A stretch of DNA of 64,000 bases, taken from Apostichopus japonicus. Lineage: Eukaryota; Echinodermata; Holothuroidea; Aspidochirotida; Stichopodidae. The stretch spans positions 22,183,917 to 22,247,916 of the forward strand of contig NC_092571.1 in assembly GCF_037975245.1 (NCBI RefSeq), written 5' to 3'. The translations under genes and the position numbers were made by a program. Position 1 is the first letter of the stretch. Each line of letters opens with the position of its first letter. Of the stretch, positions 34,901 through 48,609 are shown piece after piece. The notes under the pieces were generated by a model. That model saw only the letters and a program-made list of their open reading frames with translations, was not told the origin of the DNA and searched no databases.

Positions 34901-37588
34901 ACGGGGAGCTGTAAGTATTAGTTAATCCACCTAATATCTCAGTCCATACAGTGGCGCGATGGCTTGGCACACTGTGCGAGCTGATGATCGAGACTCTCTT
35001 TTGCATCCGTGGTTCGAACCCCGGGTGATGACGTCTTTTACAGCAAGTGCCTACACGGGGAGCTGTAAGTATTAGTTAATCCACCTAACATCTCAGTCCA
35101 TACAGTGGCGCGATGGCTTGGCGCACTGTGCGAGCTGATGATCGAGACTCTCTTTTGCATCCGTGGTTCGAACCCCGGGTGATGACGTCTTTTGCCGATC
35201 TTTTACAGCAAGTGCCTACACGGGGAGCTGTAAGTATTAGTTAATCCACCTAATATCTCAGTCCATACAGTGGCGCGATGGCTTGGCGCACTGTGCGAGC
35301 TGATGATCGAGACTCTCTTTTGCATCCGTGGTTCGAACCCCGGGTGATAACGTCTTTTACAGCAAGTGCCTACACGGGGAGCTGTAAGTATTAGTTAATC
35401 CACCTAACATCTCAGTCCATACAGTGGCGCGATGGCTTGGCGCACTGTGCGAGCTGATGATCGAGACTCTCTTTTGCATCCGTGGTTCGAACCCCGGGTG
35501 ATGACGTCTTTTACAGCAAATGCCTACACGGGGAGCTGTAAGTATTAGTTAATCCACCTAACATCTCAGTCCATACAGTGGCGCGATGGCTTGGCGCACT
35601 GTGCGAGCTGATGATCGAGACTCTCTTTTGCATCCGTGGTTCGAACCCCGGGTGATGACGTCTTTTGCCGATCTTTTACAGCAAGTGCCTACACGGGGAG
35701 CTGTAAGTATTAGTTAATCCACCTAATATCTCAGTCCATACAGTGGCGCGATGGCTTGGCGCACTGTGCGAGCTGATGATCGAGACTCTCTTTTGCATCC
35801 GTGGTTCGAACCCCGGGTGATGACGTCTTTTGCCGATCTTTTACAGCAAGTGCCTACACGGGGAGCTGTAAGTATTAGTTAATCCACCTAACATCTCAGT
35901 CCATACAGTGGCGCGATGGCTTGGCGCACTGTGCGAGCTGATGATCGAGACTCTCTTTTGCATCCGTGGTTCGAACCCCGGGTGATGACGTCTTTTGCCG
36001 ATCTTTTACAGCAAGTGCCTACACGGGGAGCTGTAAGTATTAGTTAATCCACCTAATATCTCAGTCCATACAGTGGCGCGATGGCTTGGCGCACTGTGCG
36101 AGCTGATGATCGAGACTCTCTTTTGCATCCGTGGTTCGAACCCCGGGTGATGACGTCTTTTACAGCAAGTGCCTACACGGGGAGCTGTAAGTATTAGTTA
36201 ATCCACCTAACATCTCAGTCCATACAGTGGCGCGATGGCTTGGCGCACTGTGCGAGCTGATGATCGAGACTCTCTTTTGCATCCGTGGTTCGAACCCCGG
36301 GTGATGACGTCTTTTGCCGATCTTTTACAGCAAGTGCCTACACGGGGAGCTGTAAGTATTAGTTAATCCACCTAATATCTCAGTCCATACAGTGGCGCGA
36401 TGGCTTGGCGCACTGTGCGAGCTGATGATCGAGACTCTCTTTTGCATCCGTGGTTCGAACCCCGGGTGATGACGTCTTTTACAGCAAGTGCCTACACGGG
36501 GAGCTGTAAATATTAGTTAATCCACCTAATATCTCAGTCCATACAGTGGCGCGATGGCTTGGCGCACTGTGCGAGCTGATGATCGAGACTCTCTTTTGCA
36601 TCCGTGGTTCGAACCCCGGGTGATGACGTCTTTTGCCGATCTTTTACAGCAAGTGCCTACACGGGGAGCTGTAAGTATTAGTTAATCCACCTAATATCTC
36701 AGTCCATACAGTGGCGCGATGGCTTGGCGCACTGTGCGAGCTGATGATCGAGACTCTCTTTTGCATCCGTGGTTCGAACCCCGGGTGATGACGTCTTTTA
36801 CAGCAAGTGCCTACACGGGGAGCTGTAAGTATTAGTTAATCCACCTAACATATCAGTCCATACAGTGGCGCGATGGCTTGGCGCACTGTGCGAGCTGATG
36901 ATCGAGACTCTCTTTTGCATCCGTGGTTCGAACCCCGGGTGATGACGTCTTTTGCCGATCTTTTACAGCAAGTGCCTACACGGGGAGCTGTAAGTATTAG
37001 TTAATCCACCTAATATCTCAGTCCATACAGTGGCGCGATGGCTTGGCGCACTGTGCGAGCTGATGATCGAGACTCTCTTTTGCATCCGTGGTTCGAACCC
37101 CGGGTGATGACGTCTTTTGCCGATCTTTTACAGCAAGTGCCTACACGGGGAGCTGTAAGTATTAATTAATCCACCTAATATCTCAGTCCATACAGTGGCG
37201 CGATGGCTTGGCGCACTGTGCGAGCTGATGATCGAGACTCTCTTTTGCATCCGTGGTTCGAACCCCGGGTGATGACGTCTTTTACAGCAAGTACCTACAC
37301 GGGGAGCTGTAAGTATTAGTTAATCCACCTAACATCTCAGTCCATACAGTGGCGCGATGGCTTGGCGCACTGTGCGAGCTGATGATCGAGACTCTCTTTT
37401 GCATCCGTGGTTCGAACCCCGGGTGATGACGTCTTTTGCCGATCTTTTACAGCAAGTGCCTACACGGGGAGCTGTAAGTATTAGTTAATCCACCTAATAT
37501 CTCAGTCCATACAGTGGCGCGATGGCTTGGCGCACTGTGCGAGCTGATGATCGAGACTCTCTTTTGCATCCGTGGTTCGAACCCCGGG
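28965..37588 (+). repeat. Ordinary L/S array (8.6 kb)
   Basis: Only satellite monomers are seen. Private variants include GGGGAACTG (29.16 kb), GCGCAATGG in L units at 30.33 and 31.76 kb (1430 bp apart, but with differing neighbours), CACATGGGG (30.59 kb), GGGTCATGAC (32.15 kb), GATCATTTAC (32.49 kb), GCGCAATGTG (33.39 kb), CGGGGGATGAC (33.76 kb), TTGGCACACTG (34.97 kb), GATAACG (35.35 kb), GTAAATATT (36.51 kb) and TATTAATTAATCC (37.16 kb). I found no higher-order repeat here supported by several markers. Confidence 0.88.
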
Positions 37589-37742
37589 TGATGACGTCTT
37601 TTACAGCAAGTGCCTACACGGGGAGCTGTAAGTATTAGTTAATCAACCTAACATCTCAGTTAATACAGTGGCGCGATGGCTTGGCGCACTGTGCGAGCTG
37701 ATGATCGAGACTCTCTTTTGCATCCGTGGTTCGAACCCCGGG
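37589..37742 (+). repeat. S monomer with a three-change haplotype
   Basis: The unit reads AATCAACC and CAGTTAATAC where the consensus has AATCCACC and CAGTCCATAC: three substitutions within about 25 bp. The same trio occurs in the L unit at 38073-38237. Confidence 0.88.
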
Positions 37743-38072
37743 TGATGACGTCTTTTGCCGATCTTTTACAGCAAGTGCCTACACGGGGAGCTGTAAGTAT
37801 TAGTTAATCCACCTAATATCTCAGTCCATACAGTGGCGCGATGGCTTGGCGCACTGTGCGAGCTGATGATCGAGACTCTCTTTTGCATCCGTGGTTCGAA
37901 CCCCGGGTGATGACGTCTTTTGCCGATCTTTTACAGCAAGTGCCTACACGGGGAGCTGTAAGTATTAGTTAATCCACCTAACATCTCAGTCCATACAGTG
38001 GCGCGATGGCTTGGCGCACTGTGCGAGCTGATGATCGAGACTCTCTTTTGCATCCGTGGTTCGAACCCCGGG

Positions 38073-38237
38073 TGATGACGTCTTTTGCCGATCTTTTACA
38101 GCAAGTGCCTACACGGGGAGCTGTAAGTATTAGTTAATCAACCTAACATCTCAGTTAATACAGTGGCGCGATGGCTTGGCGCACTGTGCGAGCTGATGAT
38201 CGAGACTCTCTTTTGCATCCGTGGTTCGAACCCCGGG
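38073..38237 (+). repeat. L monomer with the same three-change haplotype
   Basis: AATCAACC and CAGTTAATAC recur 495 bp downstream of the S copy, now in an L unit; L normally has CTAATATC but this one has the S-type CTAACATC. The start-to-start distance is 484 bp, and the extra 11 bp is the L insertion. This is what a conversion tract that excludes the 11-bp site would give. Confidence 0.88.
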
Positions 38238-41200
38238 TGATGACGTCTTTTGCCGATCTTTTACAGCAAGTGCCTACACGGGGAGCTGTAAGTATTAGTT
38301 AATCCACCTAATATCTCAGTCGATACAGTGGCGCGATGGCTTGGCGCACTGTGCGAGCTGATGATCGAGACTCTCTTTTGCATCCGTGGTTCATACCCCG
38401 GGTGATGACGTCTTTTGCCGATCTTTTACAGCAAGTGCCTACACGGGGAGCTGTAAGTATTAGTTAATCCACCTAATATCTCAGTCCATACAGTGGCGCG
38501 ATGGCTTGGCGCACTGTGCGAGCTGATGATCGAGACTCTCTTTTGCATCCGTGGTTCGAACCCCGGGTGATGACGTCTTTTACAGCAAGTGCCTACACGG
38601 AGAGCTGTAAGTATTAGTTAATCCACCTAACATCTCAGTCCATACAGTGGCGCGATGGCTTGGCGCACTGTGCGAGCTGATGATCGAGACTCTCTTTTGC
38701 ATCCGTGGTTCGAACCCCGGGTGATGACGTCTTTTGCCGATCTTTTACAGCAAGTGCCTACACGGGGAGCTGTAAGTATTAGTTAATCCACCTAATATCT
38801 CAGTCCATACAGTGGCGCGATGGCTTGGCGCACTGTGCGAGCTGATGATCGAGACTCTCTTTTGCATCCGTGGTTCGAACCCCGGGTGATGACGTCTTTT
38901 GCCGATCTTTTACAGCAAGTGCCTACACGGGGAGCTGTAAGTATTAGTTAATCCACCTAATATCTCAGTCCATACAGTGGCGCGATGGCTTGGCGCACTG
39001 TGCGAGCTGATGATCGAGACTCTCTTTTGCATCCGTGGTTCGAACCCCGGGTGATGACGTCTTTTGCCGATCTTTTACAGCAAGTGCCTACACGGGGAGC
39101 TGTAAGTATTAGTTAATCCACCTAATATCTCAGTCCATACAGTGGCGCGATGGCTTGGCGCACTGTGCGAGCTGATGATCGAGACTCTCTTTTGCATCCG
39201 TGGTTCGAACCCCGGGTGATGACGTCTTTTACAGCAAGTGCCTACACGGGGAGCTGTAAGTATTAGTTAATCCACCTAACATCTCAGTCCATACAGTGGC
39301 GCGATGGCTTGGCGCACTGTGCGAGCTGATGATCGAGACTCTCTTTTGCATCCGTGGTTCGAACCCCGGGTGATGACGTCTTTGGCCGATCTTTTACAGC
39401 AAGTGCCTACACGGGGAGCTGTAAGTATTAGTTAATCCACCTAATATCTCAGTCCATACAGTGGCGCGATGGCTTGGCGCACTGTGCGAGCTGATGATCG
39501 AGACTCTCTTTTGCATCCGTGGTTCGAACCCCGGGTGATGACGTCTTTTACAGCAAGTGCCTACACGGGGAGCTGTAAGTATTAGTTAATCCACCTAACA
39601 TCTCAGTCCATACAGTGGCGCGATGGCTTGGCGCACTGTGCGAGCTGATGATCGAGACTCTCTTTTGCATCCGTGGTTCGAACCCCGGGTGATGACGTCT
39701 TTTACAGCAAGTGCCTACACGGGGAGCTGTAAGTATTAGTTAATCCACCTAACATCTCAGTCCATACAGTGGCGCGATGGCTTGGCGCACTGTGCGAGCT
39801 GATGATCGAGACTCTCTTTTGCATCCGTGGTTCGAACCCCGGGTGATGACGTCTTTTACAGCAAGTGCCTACACGGGGAGCTGTAAGTATTAGTTAATCC
39901 ACCTAATATCTCAGTCCATACAGTGGCGCGATGGCTTGGCGCACTGTGCGAGCTGATGATCGAGACTCTCTTTTGCATCCGTGGTTCGAACCCCGGGTGA
40001 TGACGTCTTTTACAGCAAGTGCCTACACGGGGAGCTGTAAGTATTAGTTAATCCACCTAACATCTCAGTCCATACAGTGGCGCGATGGCTTGGCGCACTG
40101 TGCGAGCTGATGATCGAGACTCTCTTTTGCATCCGTGGTTCGAACCCCGGGTGATGACGTCTTTTACAGCAAGTGCCTACACGGGGAGCTGTAAGTATTA
40201 GTTAATCCACCTAACATCTCAGTCCATACAGTGGCGCGATGGCTTGGCGCACTGTGCGAGCTGATGATCGAGACTCTCTTTTGCATCCGTGGTTCGAACC
40301 CCGGGTGATGACGTCTTTTGCCGATCTTTTACAGCAAGTGCCTACACGGGGAGCTGTAAGTATTAGTTAATCCACCTAATATCTCAGTCCATACAGTGGC
40401 GCGATGGCTTGGCGCACTGTGCGAGCTGATGATCGAGACTCTCTTTTGCATCCGTGGTTCGAACCCCGGGTGATGACGTCTTTTACAGCAAGTGCCTACA
40501 CGGGGAGCTGTAAGTATTAGTTAATCCACCTAACATCTCAGTCCATACAGTGGCGCGATGGCTTGGCGCACTGTGCGAGCTGATGATCGAGACTCTCTTT
40601 TGCATCCGTGGTTCGAACCCCGGGTGATGACGTCTTTTGCCGATCTTTTACAGCAAGTGCCTACATGGGGAGCTGTAAGTATTAGTTAATCCACCTAATA
40701 TCTCAGTCCATACAGTGGCGCGATGGCTTGGCGCACTGTGCGAGCTGATGATCGAGACTCTCTTTTGCATCCGTGGTTCGAACCCCGGGTGATGACGTCT
40801 TTTACAGCAAGTGCCTACACGGGGAGCTGTAAGTATTAGTTAATCCACCTAACATCTCAGTCCATACAGTGGCGCGATGGCTTGGCGCACTGTGCGAGCT
40901 GATGATCGAGACTCTCTTTTGCATCCGTGGTTCGAACCCCGGGTGATGACGTCTTTTGCCGATCTTTTACAGCAACTGCCTACACGGGGAGCTGTAAGTA
41001 TTAGTTAATCCACCTAATATCTCAGTCCATACAGTGGCGCGATGGCTTGGCGCACTGTGCGAGCTGATGATCGAGACTCTCTTTTGCATCCGTGGTTCGA
41101 ACCCCGGGTGATGACGTCTTTTACAGCAAGTGCCTACACGGGGAGCTGTAAGTATTAGTTAATCCACCTAACATCTCAGTCCATACAGTGGCGCGATGGC

Positions 41201-42065
41201 TTGGCGCACTGTGCGAGCTGATGATCGAGACTCTCTTTTGCATCCGTGGTTCGAACCCCGGGTGATGACGTCTTTTACAGCAAGTGCCTACACGGGGAGC
41301 TGTAAGTATTAGTTAATCCACCTAACATCTCAGTCCATACAGTGGCGCGATGGCTTGGCGCACTGTGCGAGCTGATGATCGAGACTCTCTTTTGCATCCG
41401 TGGTTCGAACCCCGGGTGATGACGTCTTTTGCCGATCTTTTACAGCAAGTGCCTACACGGGGAGCTGTAAGTATTAGTTAATCCACCTAATATCTCAGTC
41501 CATACAGTGGCGCGATGGCTTGGCGCACTGTGCGAGCTGATGATCGAGACTCTCTTTTGCATCCGTGGTTCGAACCCCGGGTGATGACGTCTTTTACAGC
41601 AAGTGCCTACACGGGGAGCTGTAAGTATTAGTTAATCCACCTAACATCTCAGTCCATACAGTGGCGCGATAGCTTGGCGCACTGTGCGAGCTGATGATCG
41701 AGACTCTCTTTTGCATCCGTGGTTCGAACCCCGGGTGATGACGTCTTTTGCCGATCTTTTACAGCAAGTGCCTACACGGGGAGCTGTAAGTATTAGTTAA
41801 TCCACCTAACATCTCAGTACATACAGTGGCGCGATGGCTTGGCGCACTGTGCGAGCTGATGATCGAGACTCTCTTTTGCATCCGTGGTTCGAACCCCGGG
41901 TGATGACGTCTTTTGCCGATCTTTTACAGCATGTGCCTACACGGGGAGCTGTAAGTATTAGTTAATCCACCTAATATCTCAGTCCATACAGTGGCGCGAT
42001 GGCTTGGCGCACTGTGCGAGCTGATGATCGAGACTCTCTTTTGCATCCGTGGTTCGAACCCCGGG
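38238..42065 (+). repeat. Ordinary L/S array
   Basis: Standard units. Private changes include CAGTCGATAC and TTCATACCCC (38.3-38.4 kb), CACGGAGAG (38.6 kb), TTTGGCCGAT (39.38 kb), CATGGGGAG (40.66 kb), CAACTGCC (40.98 kb), GCGATAGCTT (41.67 kb), CAGTACATAC (41.8 kb, again at 42.6 kb) and GCATGTGCC (41.93 kb, again 1749 bp on at 43.68 kb). Confidence 0.88.
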
Positions 42066-42219
42066 TGATGACGTCTTTTACAGCAAGTGCCTACACGGGG
42101 AGCTGTAAGTATTAGTTAATCCACCTAACATCTCAGTCCATACAGTGGCGCGATGTCTTGGCGCACTGTGCGAGCTGATGATCGAGACTCTCTTTTGCAT
42201 CCGCGGTTCGAACCCCGGG
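42066..42219 (+). repeat. S monomer with CGATGTCTTGG and CCGCGGTTCG
   Basis: Two linked private changes identify this unit and its twin at 46048-46201, 3982 bp away (12 L + 13 S). Both are followed by another S and then a C-type or T-type L. Confidence 0.85.
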
Positions 42220-45200
42220 TGATGACGTCTTTTACAGCAAGTGCCTACACGGGGAGCTGTAAGTATTAGTTAATCCACCTAACATCTCAGTCCATACAGT
42301 GGCGCGATGGCTTGGCGCACTGTGCGAGCTGATGATCGAGACTCTCTTTTGCATCCGTGGTTCGAACCCCGGGTGATGACGTCTTTTGCCGATCTTTTAC
42401 AGCAAGTGCCTACACGGGGAGCTGTAAGTATTAGTTAATCCACCTAATATCTCAGTCCATACAGTGGCGCGATGGCTTGGCGCACTGTGCGAGCTGATGA
42501 TCGAGACTCTCTTTTGCATCCGTGGTTCGAACCCCGGGTGATGACGTCTTTTACAGCAAGTGCCTACACGGGGAGCTGTAAGTATTAGTTAATCCACCTA
42601 ACATCTCAGTACATACAGTGGCGCGATGGCTTGGCGCACTGTGCGAGCTGATGATCGAGACTCTCTTTTGCATCCGTGGTTCGAACCCCGGGTGATGACG
42701 TCTTTTGCCGATCTTTTACAGCAAGTGCCTACACGGGGAGCTGTAAGTATTAGTTAATCCACCTAATATCTCAGTCCATACAGTGGCGCGATGGCTTGGC
42801 GCACTGTGCGAGCTGATGATCGAGACTCTCTTTTGCATCCGTGGTTCGAACCCCGGGTGATGACGTCTTTTACAGCAAGTGCCTACACGGGGAGCTGTAA
42901 GTATTAGTTAATCCACCTAACATCTCAGTCCATACAGTGGCGCGATGGCTTGGCGCACTGTGCGAGCTGATGATCGAGACTCTCTTTTGCATCCGTGGTT
43001 CGAACCCCGGGTGATGACGTCTTTTACAGCAAGTGCCTACACGGGGAGCTGTAAGTATTAGTTAATCCACCTAACATCTCAGTCCATACAGTGGCGCGAT
43101 GGCTTGGCGCACTGTGCGAGCTGATGATCGAGACTCTCTTTTGCATCCGTGGTTCGAACCCCGGGTGATGACGTCTTTTGCCGATCTTTTACAGCAAGTG
43201 CCTACACGGGGAGCTGTAAGTATTAGTTAATCCACCTAATATCTCAGTCCATACAGTGGCGCGATGGCTTGGCGCACTGTGCGAGCTGATGATCGAGACT
43301 CTCTTTTGCATCCGTGGTTCGAACCCCGGGTGATGACGTCTTTTACAGCAAGTGCCTACACGGGGAGCTGTAAGTATTAGTTAATCCACCTAACATCTCA
43401 GTCCATACAGTGGCGCGATGGCTTGGCGCACTGTGCGAGCTGATGATCGAGACTCTCTTTTGCATCCGTGGTTCGAACCCCGGGTGATGACGTCTTTTGC
43501 CGATCTTTTACAGCAAGTGCCTACACGGGGAGCTGTAAGTATTAGTTAATCCACCTAACATCTCAGTCCATACAGTGGCGCGATGGCTTGGCGCACTGTG
43601 CGAGCTGATGATCGAGACTCTCTTTTGCATCCGTGGTTCGAACCCCGGGTGATGACGTCTTTTGCCGATCTTTTACAGCATGTGCCTACACGGGGAGCTG
43701 TAAGTATTAGTTAATCCACCTAATATCTCAGTCCATACAGTGGCGCGATGGCTTGGCGCACTGTGCGAGCTGATGATCGAGACTCTCTTTTGCATCCGTG
43801 GTTCGAACCCCGGGTGATGACGTCTTTTACAGCAAGTGCCTACACGGGGAGCTGTAAGTATTAGTTAATCCACCTAACATCTCAGTCCATACAGTGGCGC
43901 GATGGCTTGGCGCACTGTGCGAGCTGATGATCGAGACTCTCTTTTGCATCCGTGGTTCGAACCCCGGGTGATGACGTCTTTTGCCGATCTTTTACAGCAA
44001 GTGCCTACACGGGGAGCTGTAAGTATTAGTTAATCCACCTAATATCTCAGTCCATACAGTGGCGCGATGGCTTGGCGCACTGTGCGAGCTGATGATCGAG
44101 ACTCTCTTTTGCATCCGTGGTTCGAACCCCGGGTGATGACGTCTTTTACAGCAAGTGCCTACACGGGGAGCTGTAAGTATTAGTTAATCCACCTAATATC
44201 TCAGTCCATACAGTGGCGCGATGGCTTGGCGCACTGTGCGAGCTGATGATCGAGACTCTCTTTTGCATCCGTGGTTCGAACCCCGGGTGATGACGTCTTT
44301 TACAGCAAGTGCCTACACGGGGAGCTGTAAGTATTAGTTAATCCACCTAACATCTCAGTCCATACAGTGGCGCGATGGCTTGGCGCACTGTGCGAGCTGA
44401 TGATCGAGACTCTCTTTTGCATCCGTGGTTCGAACCCCGGGTGATGACGTCTTTTGCCGATCTTTTACAGCAAGTGCCTACACGGGGAGCTGTAAGTATT
44501 AGTTAATCCACCTAATATCTCAGTCCATACAGTGGCGCGATGGCTTGGCGCACTGTGCGAGCTGATGATCGAGACTCTCTTTTGCATCCGTGGTTCGAAC
44601 CCCGGGTGATGACGTCTTTTACAGCAAGTGCCTACACGGGGAGCTGTAAGTATTAGTTAATCCACCTAACATCTCAGTCCATACAGTGGCGCGATGGCTT
44701 GGCGCACTGTGCGAGCTGATGATCGAGACTCTCTTTTGCATCCGTGGTTCGAACCCCGGGTGATGACGTCTTTTGCCGATCTTTTACAGCAAGTGCCTAC
44801 ACGGGGAGCTGTAAGTATTAGTTAATCCACCTAATATCTCTGTCCATACAGTGGCGCGATGGCTTGGCGCACTGTGCGAGCTGATGATCGAGACTCTCTT
44901 TTGCATCCGTGGTTCGAACCCCGGGTGATGACGTCTTTTGCCGATCTTTTACAGCAAGTGCCTACACGGGGAGCTGTAAGTATTAGTTAATCCACCTAAT
45001 ATCTCAATCCATACAGTGGCGCGATGGCTTGGCGCACTGTGCGAGCTGATGATCGAGACTCTCTTTTGCATCCGTGGTTCGAACCCCGGGTGATGACGTC
45101 TTTTACAGCAAGTGCCTACACGGGGAGCTGTAAGTATTAGTTAATCCACCTAACATCTCAGTCCATACAGTGGCGCGATGGCTTGGCGCACTGTGCGAGC

Positions 45201-46047
45201 TGATGATCGAGACTCTCTTTTGCATCCGTGGTTCGAACCCCGGGTGATGACGTCTTTTGCCGATCTTTTACAGCAAGTGCCTACACGGGGAGCTGTAAGT
45301 ATTAGTTAATCCACCTAATATCTCAGTCCATACAGTGGCGCGATGGCTTGGCGCACTGTGCGAGCTGATGATCGAGACTCTCTTTTGCATCCGTGGTTCG
45401 AACCCCGGGTGATGACGTCTTTTACAGCAAGTGCCTACACGGGGAGCTGTAAGTATTAGTTAATCCACCTAACATCTCAGTCCATACAGTGGCGCGATGG
45501 CTTGGCGCACTGTGCGAGCTGATGATCGAGACTCTCTTTTGCATCCGTGGTTCGAACCCCGGGTGATGACGTCTTTTGCCGATCTTTTACAGCAAGTGCC
45601 TACACGGGGAGCTGTAAGTATTAGTTAATCCACCTAATATCTCAGTCCATACAGTGGCGCGATGGCTTGGCGCACTGTGCGAGCTGATGATCGAGACTCT
45701 CTTTTGCATCCGTGGTTCGAACCCCGGGTGATGACGTCTTTTACAGCAAGTGCCTACACGGGGAGCTGTAAGTATTAGTTAATCCACCTAACATCTCAGT
45801 CCATACAGTGGCGCGATGGCTTGGCGCACTGTGCGAGCTGATGATCGAGACTCTCTTTTGCATCCGTGGTTCGAACCCCGGGTGATGACGTCTTTTGCCG
45901 ATCTTTTACAGCAAGTGCCTACACGGGGAGCTGTAAGTATTAGTTAATCCACCTAATATCTCAGTCCATACAGTGGCGCGATGGCTTGGCGCACTGTGCG
46001 AGCTGATGATCGAGACTCTCTTTTGCATCCGTGGTTCGAACCCCGGG
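42220..46047 (+). repeat. Ordinary L/S array
   Basis: Mostly alternating units. Private changes include TCTCTGTCC (44.84 kb) and TCTCAATCC (45.0 kb). Nothing other than satellite is seen. Confidence 0.9.
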
Positions 46048-46201
46048 TGATGACGTCTTTTACAGCAAGTGCCTACACGGGGAGCTGTAAGTATTAGTTA
46101 ATCCACCTAACATCTCAGTCCATACAGTGGCGCGATGTCTTGGCGCACTGTGCGAGCTGATGATCGAGACTCTCTTTTGCATCCGCGGTTCGAACCCCGG
46201 G
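46048..46201 (+). repeat. Twin of the CGATGTCTTGG / CCGCGGTTCG S monomer
   Basis: Same two variants as the S unit at 42066-42219, at an offset of exactly 3982 bp. Confidence 0.85.
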
Positions 46202-46355
46202 TGATGACGTCTTTTACAGCAAGTGCCTACACGGGGAGCTGTAAGTATTAGTTAATCCACCTAACATCTCAGTCCATACAGTGGCGCGATGGCTTGGCGC
46301 ACTGTGCGAGCTGATGATCGAGACTCTCTTTTGCATCCGTGGTTCGAACCCCGGG

Positions 46356-46519
46356 TGATGACGTCTTTTGTCAAGCTTTACAGCAAGTGCCTACACGGGG
46401 AGCTGTAAGTATTAGTTAATCCACCTAACATCTCAGTCCATACAGTGGCGCGATGGCTTGGCGCACTGTGCGAGCTGATGATCGAGACTCTCTTTTGCAT
46501 CCGTGGTTCGAACCCCGGG
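46356..46519 (+). repeat. L monomer with a rewritten length-switch region (164 bp)
   Basis: Where L normally reads TTTTGCCGATCTTTTACAG, this unit reads TTTTGTCAAGCTTTACAG: several changes plus loss of one base, destroying the second TCTTTT. It is the only unit I saw with this linker and may be an old variant or a repair scar. It carries the S-type CTAACATC. Confidence 0.8.
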
Positions 46520-47806
46520 TGATGACGTCTTTTGCCGATCTTTTACAGCAAGTGCCTACACGGGGAGCTGTAAGTATTAGTTAATCCACCTAATATCTCA
46601 GTCCATACAGTGGCGCGATGGCTTGGCGCACTGTGCGAGCTGATGATCGAGACTCTCTTTTGCATCCGTGGTTCGAACCCCGGGTGATGACGTCTTTTGC
46701 CGATCTTTTACAGCAAGTGCCTACACGGGGAGCTGTAAGTATTAGTTAATCCACCTAATATCTCAGTCCATACAGTGGCGCGATGGCTTGGCGCACTGTG
46801 CGAGCTGATGATCGAGACTCTCTTTTGCATCCGTGGTTCGAACCCCGGATGATGACGTCTTTTACAGCAAGTGCCTACACGGGGAGCTGTAAGTATTAGT
46901 TAATCCACCTAACATCTCAGTCCATACAGTGGCGCGATGGCTTTTCGCACTGTGCGAGCTGATGATCGAGACTCTCTTTTGCATCCGTGGTTCGAACCCC
47001 GGGTGATGACGTCTTTTGCCGATCTTTTACAGCAAGTGCCTACACGGGGAGCTGTAAGTATTAGTTAATCCACCTAACATCTCAGTCCATACAGTGGCGC
47101 GATGGCTTGGCGCACTGTGCGAGCTGATGATCGAGACTCTCTTTTGCATCCGTGGTTCGAACCCCGGGTGATGACGTCTTTTACAGCAAGTGCCTACACG
47201 GGGAGCTGTAAGTATTAGTAAATCCACCTAACATCTCAGTCCATACAGTGGCGCGATGGCTTGGCGCACTGTGCGAGCTGATGATCGAGACTCTCTTTTG
47301 CATCCGTGGTTCGAACCCCGGGTGATGACGTCTTTTGCCGATCTTTTACAGCAAGTGCCTACACGGGGAGCTGTAAGTATTAGTTAATCCACCTAATATC
47401 TCAGTCCATACAGTGGCGCGATGGCTTGGCGCACTGTGCGAGCTGATGATCGAGACTCTCTTTTGCATCCGTGGTTCGAACCCCGGGTGATGACGTCTTT
47501 TACAGCAAGTGCCTACACGGGGAGCTGTAAGTATTAGTTAATCCACCTAACATCTCAGTCCATACAGTGGCGCGATGGCTTGGCGCACTGTGCGAGCTGA
47601 TGATCGAGACTCTCTTTTGCATCCGTGGTTCGAACCCCGGGTGATGACGTCTTTTGCCGATCTTTTACAGAAGGTGCCTACACGGGGAGCTGTAAGTATT
47701 AGTTAATCCACCTAATATCTCAGTCCATACAGTGGCGCGATGGCTTGGCGCACTGTGCGAGCTGATGATCGAGACTCTCTTTTGCATCCGTGGTTCGAAC
47801 CCCGGG
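46520..47806 (+). repeat. Ordinary L/S array
   Basis: Standard units. Private changes are CCCCGGATGATG (46.85 kb), GGCTTTTCGC (46.94 kb), TTAGTAAATCC (47.22 kb) and ACAGAAGGTGCC (47.67 kb). The TTAGTAAATCC change removes a minus-strand stop and opens a fortuitous 66-codon frame at 47027-47227. Confidence 0.88.
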
Positions 47807-48609
47807 TGATGACGTCTTTTACAGCAAGTGCCTACACGGGGAGCTGTAAGTATTAGTTAATCCACCTAACATCTCAGTCCATACAGTGGCGCGATGGCTT
47901 GGCGCACTGTGCGAGCTGATGATCGAGACTCTCTTTTGCATCCGTGGTTCGAACCCCGGGTGATGACGTCTTTTGCCGATCTTTTACAGCAAGTGCCTAC
48001 ACTAGGAGCTGTAAGTATTAGTTAATCCACCTAATATCTCAGTCCATACAGTGGCGCGATGGCTTGGCGCACTGTGCGAGCTGATGATCGAGACTCTCTT
48101 TTGCATCCGTGGTTCGAACCCCGGGTGATGACGTCTTTTGCCGATCTTTTACAGCAAGTGCCTACACGAGGAGCTGTAAGTATTAGGTAATCCACCTAAT
48201 ATCTCAGTCCATACAGTGGCGCGATGGCTTGGCGCACTGTGCGAGCTGATGATCGAGACTCTCTTTTGCATCCGTGGTTCGAACCCCGGGTGATGACGTC
48301 TTTTGCCGATCTTTTACAGCAAGTGCCTACACGGGGAGCTGTAAGTATTAGTTAATCCACATAATATCTCAGTCCATACAGTGGCGCGATGGCTTGGCGC
48401 ACTGTGCGAGCTGATGATCGAGACTCTCTTTTGCATCCGTGGTTCGAACCCCGGATGATGACGTCTTTTACAGCAAGTGCCTACACGGGGAGCTGTAAGT
48501 ATTAGTTAATCCACCTAACATCTCAGTCCATACAGTGGCGAGATGGCTTGGCGCACTGTGCGAGCTGATGATCGAGACTCTCTTTTGCATCCGTGGTTCG
48601 AACCCCGGG
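47807..48609 (+). repeat. Marked five-monomer block S-L-L-L-S
   Basis: S (47807), L with CACTAGGAG (47961), L with CACGAGGAG and TTAGGTAATCC (48126), L with CACATAATATC ending CCGGATGATG (48291), and S with GGCGAGATGG (48456). The first four reappear from 63438 at +15631 bp, and the last two near 61205 at +12914 bp. The unit order also matches the 762-bp gain at 18.07-18.7 kb. Confidence 0.87.

Noticed and set aside
47027-47227. 66-codon minus-strand frames here and at 56113-56313 and 59787-59987
   Set aside because: Each is opened by a point change that removes the consensus TAA (TTAGTAAATCC or TTAGTTTATCC) and would begin at GTG. The last two are copies of one duplicated monomer pair. There is no codon or domain signal.
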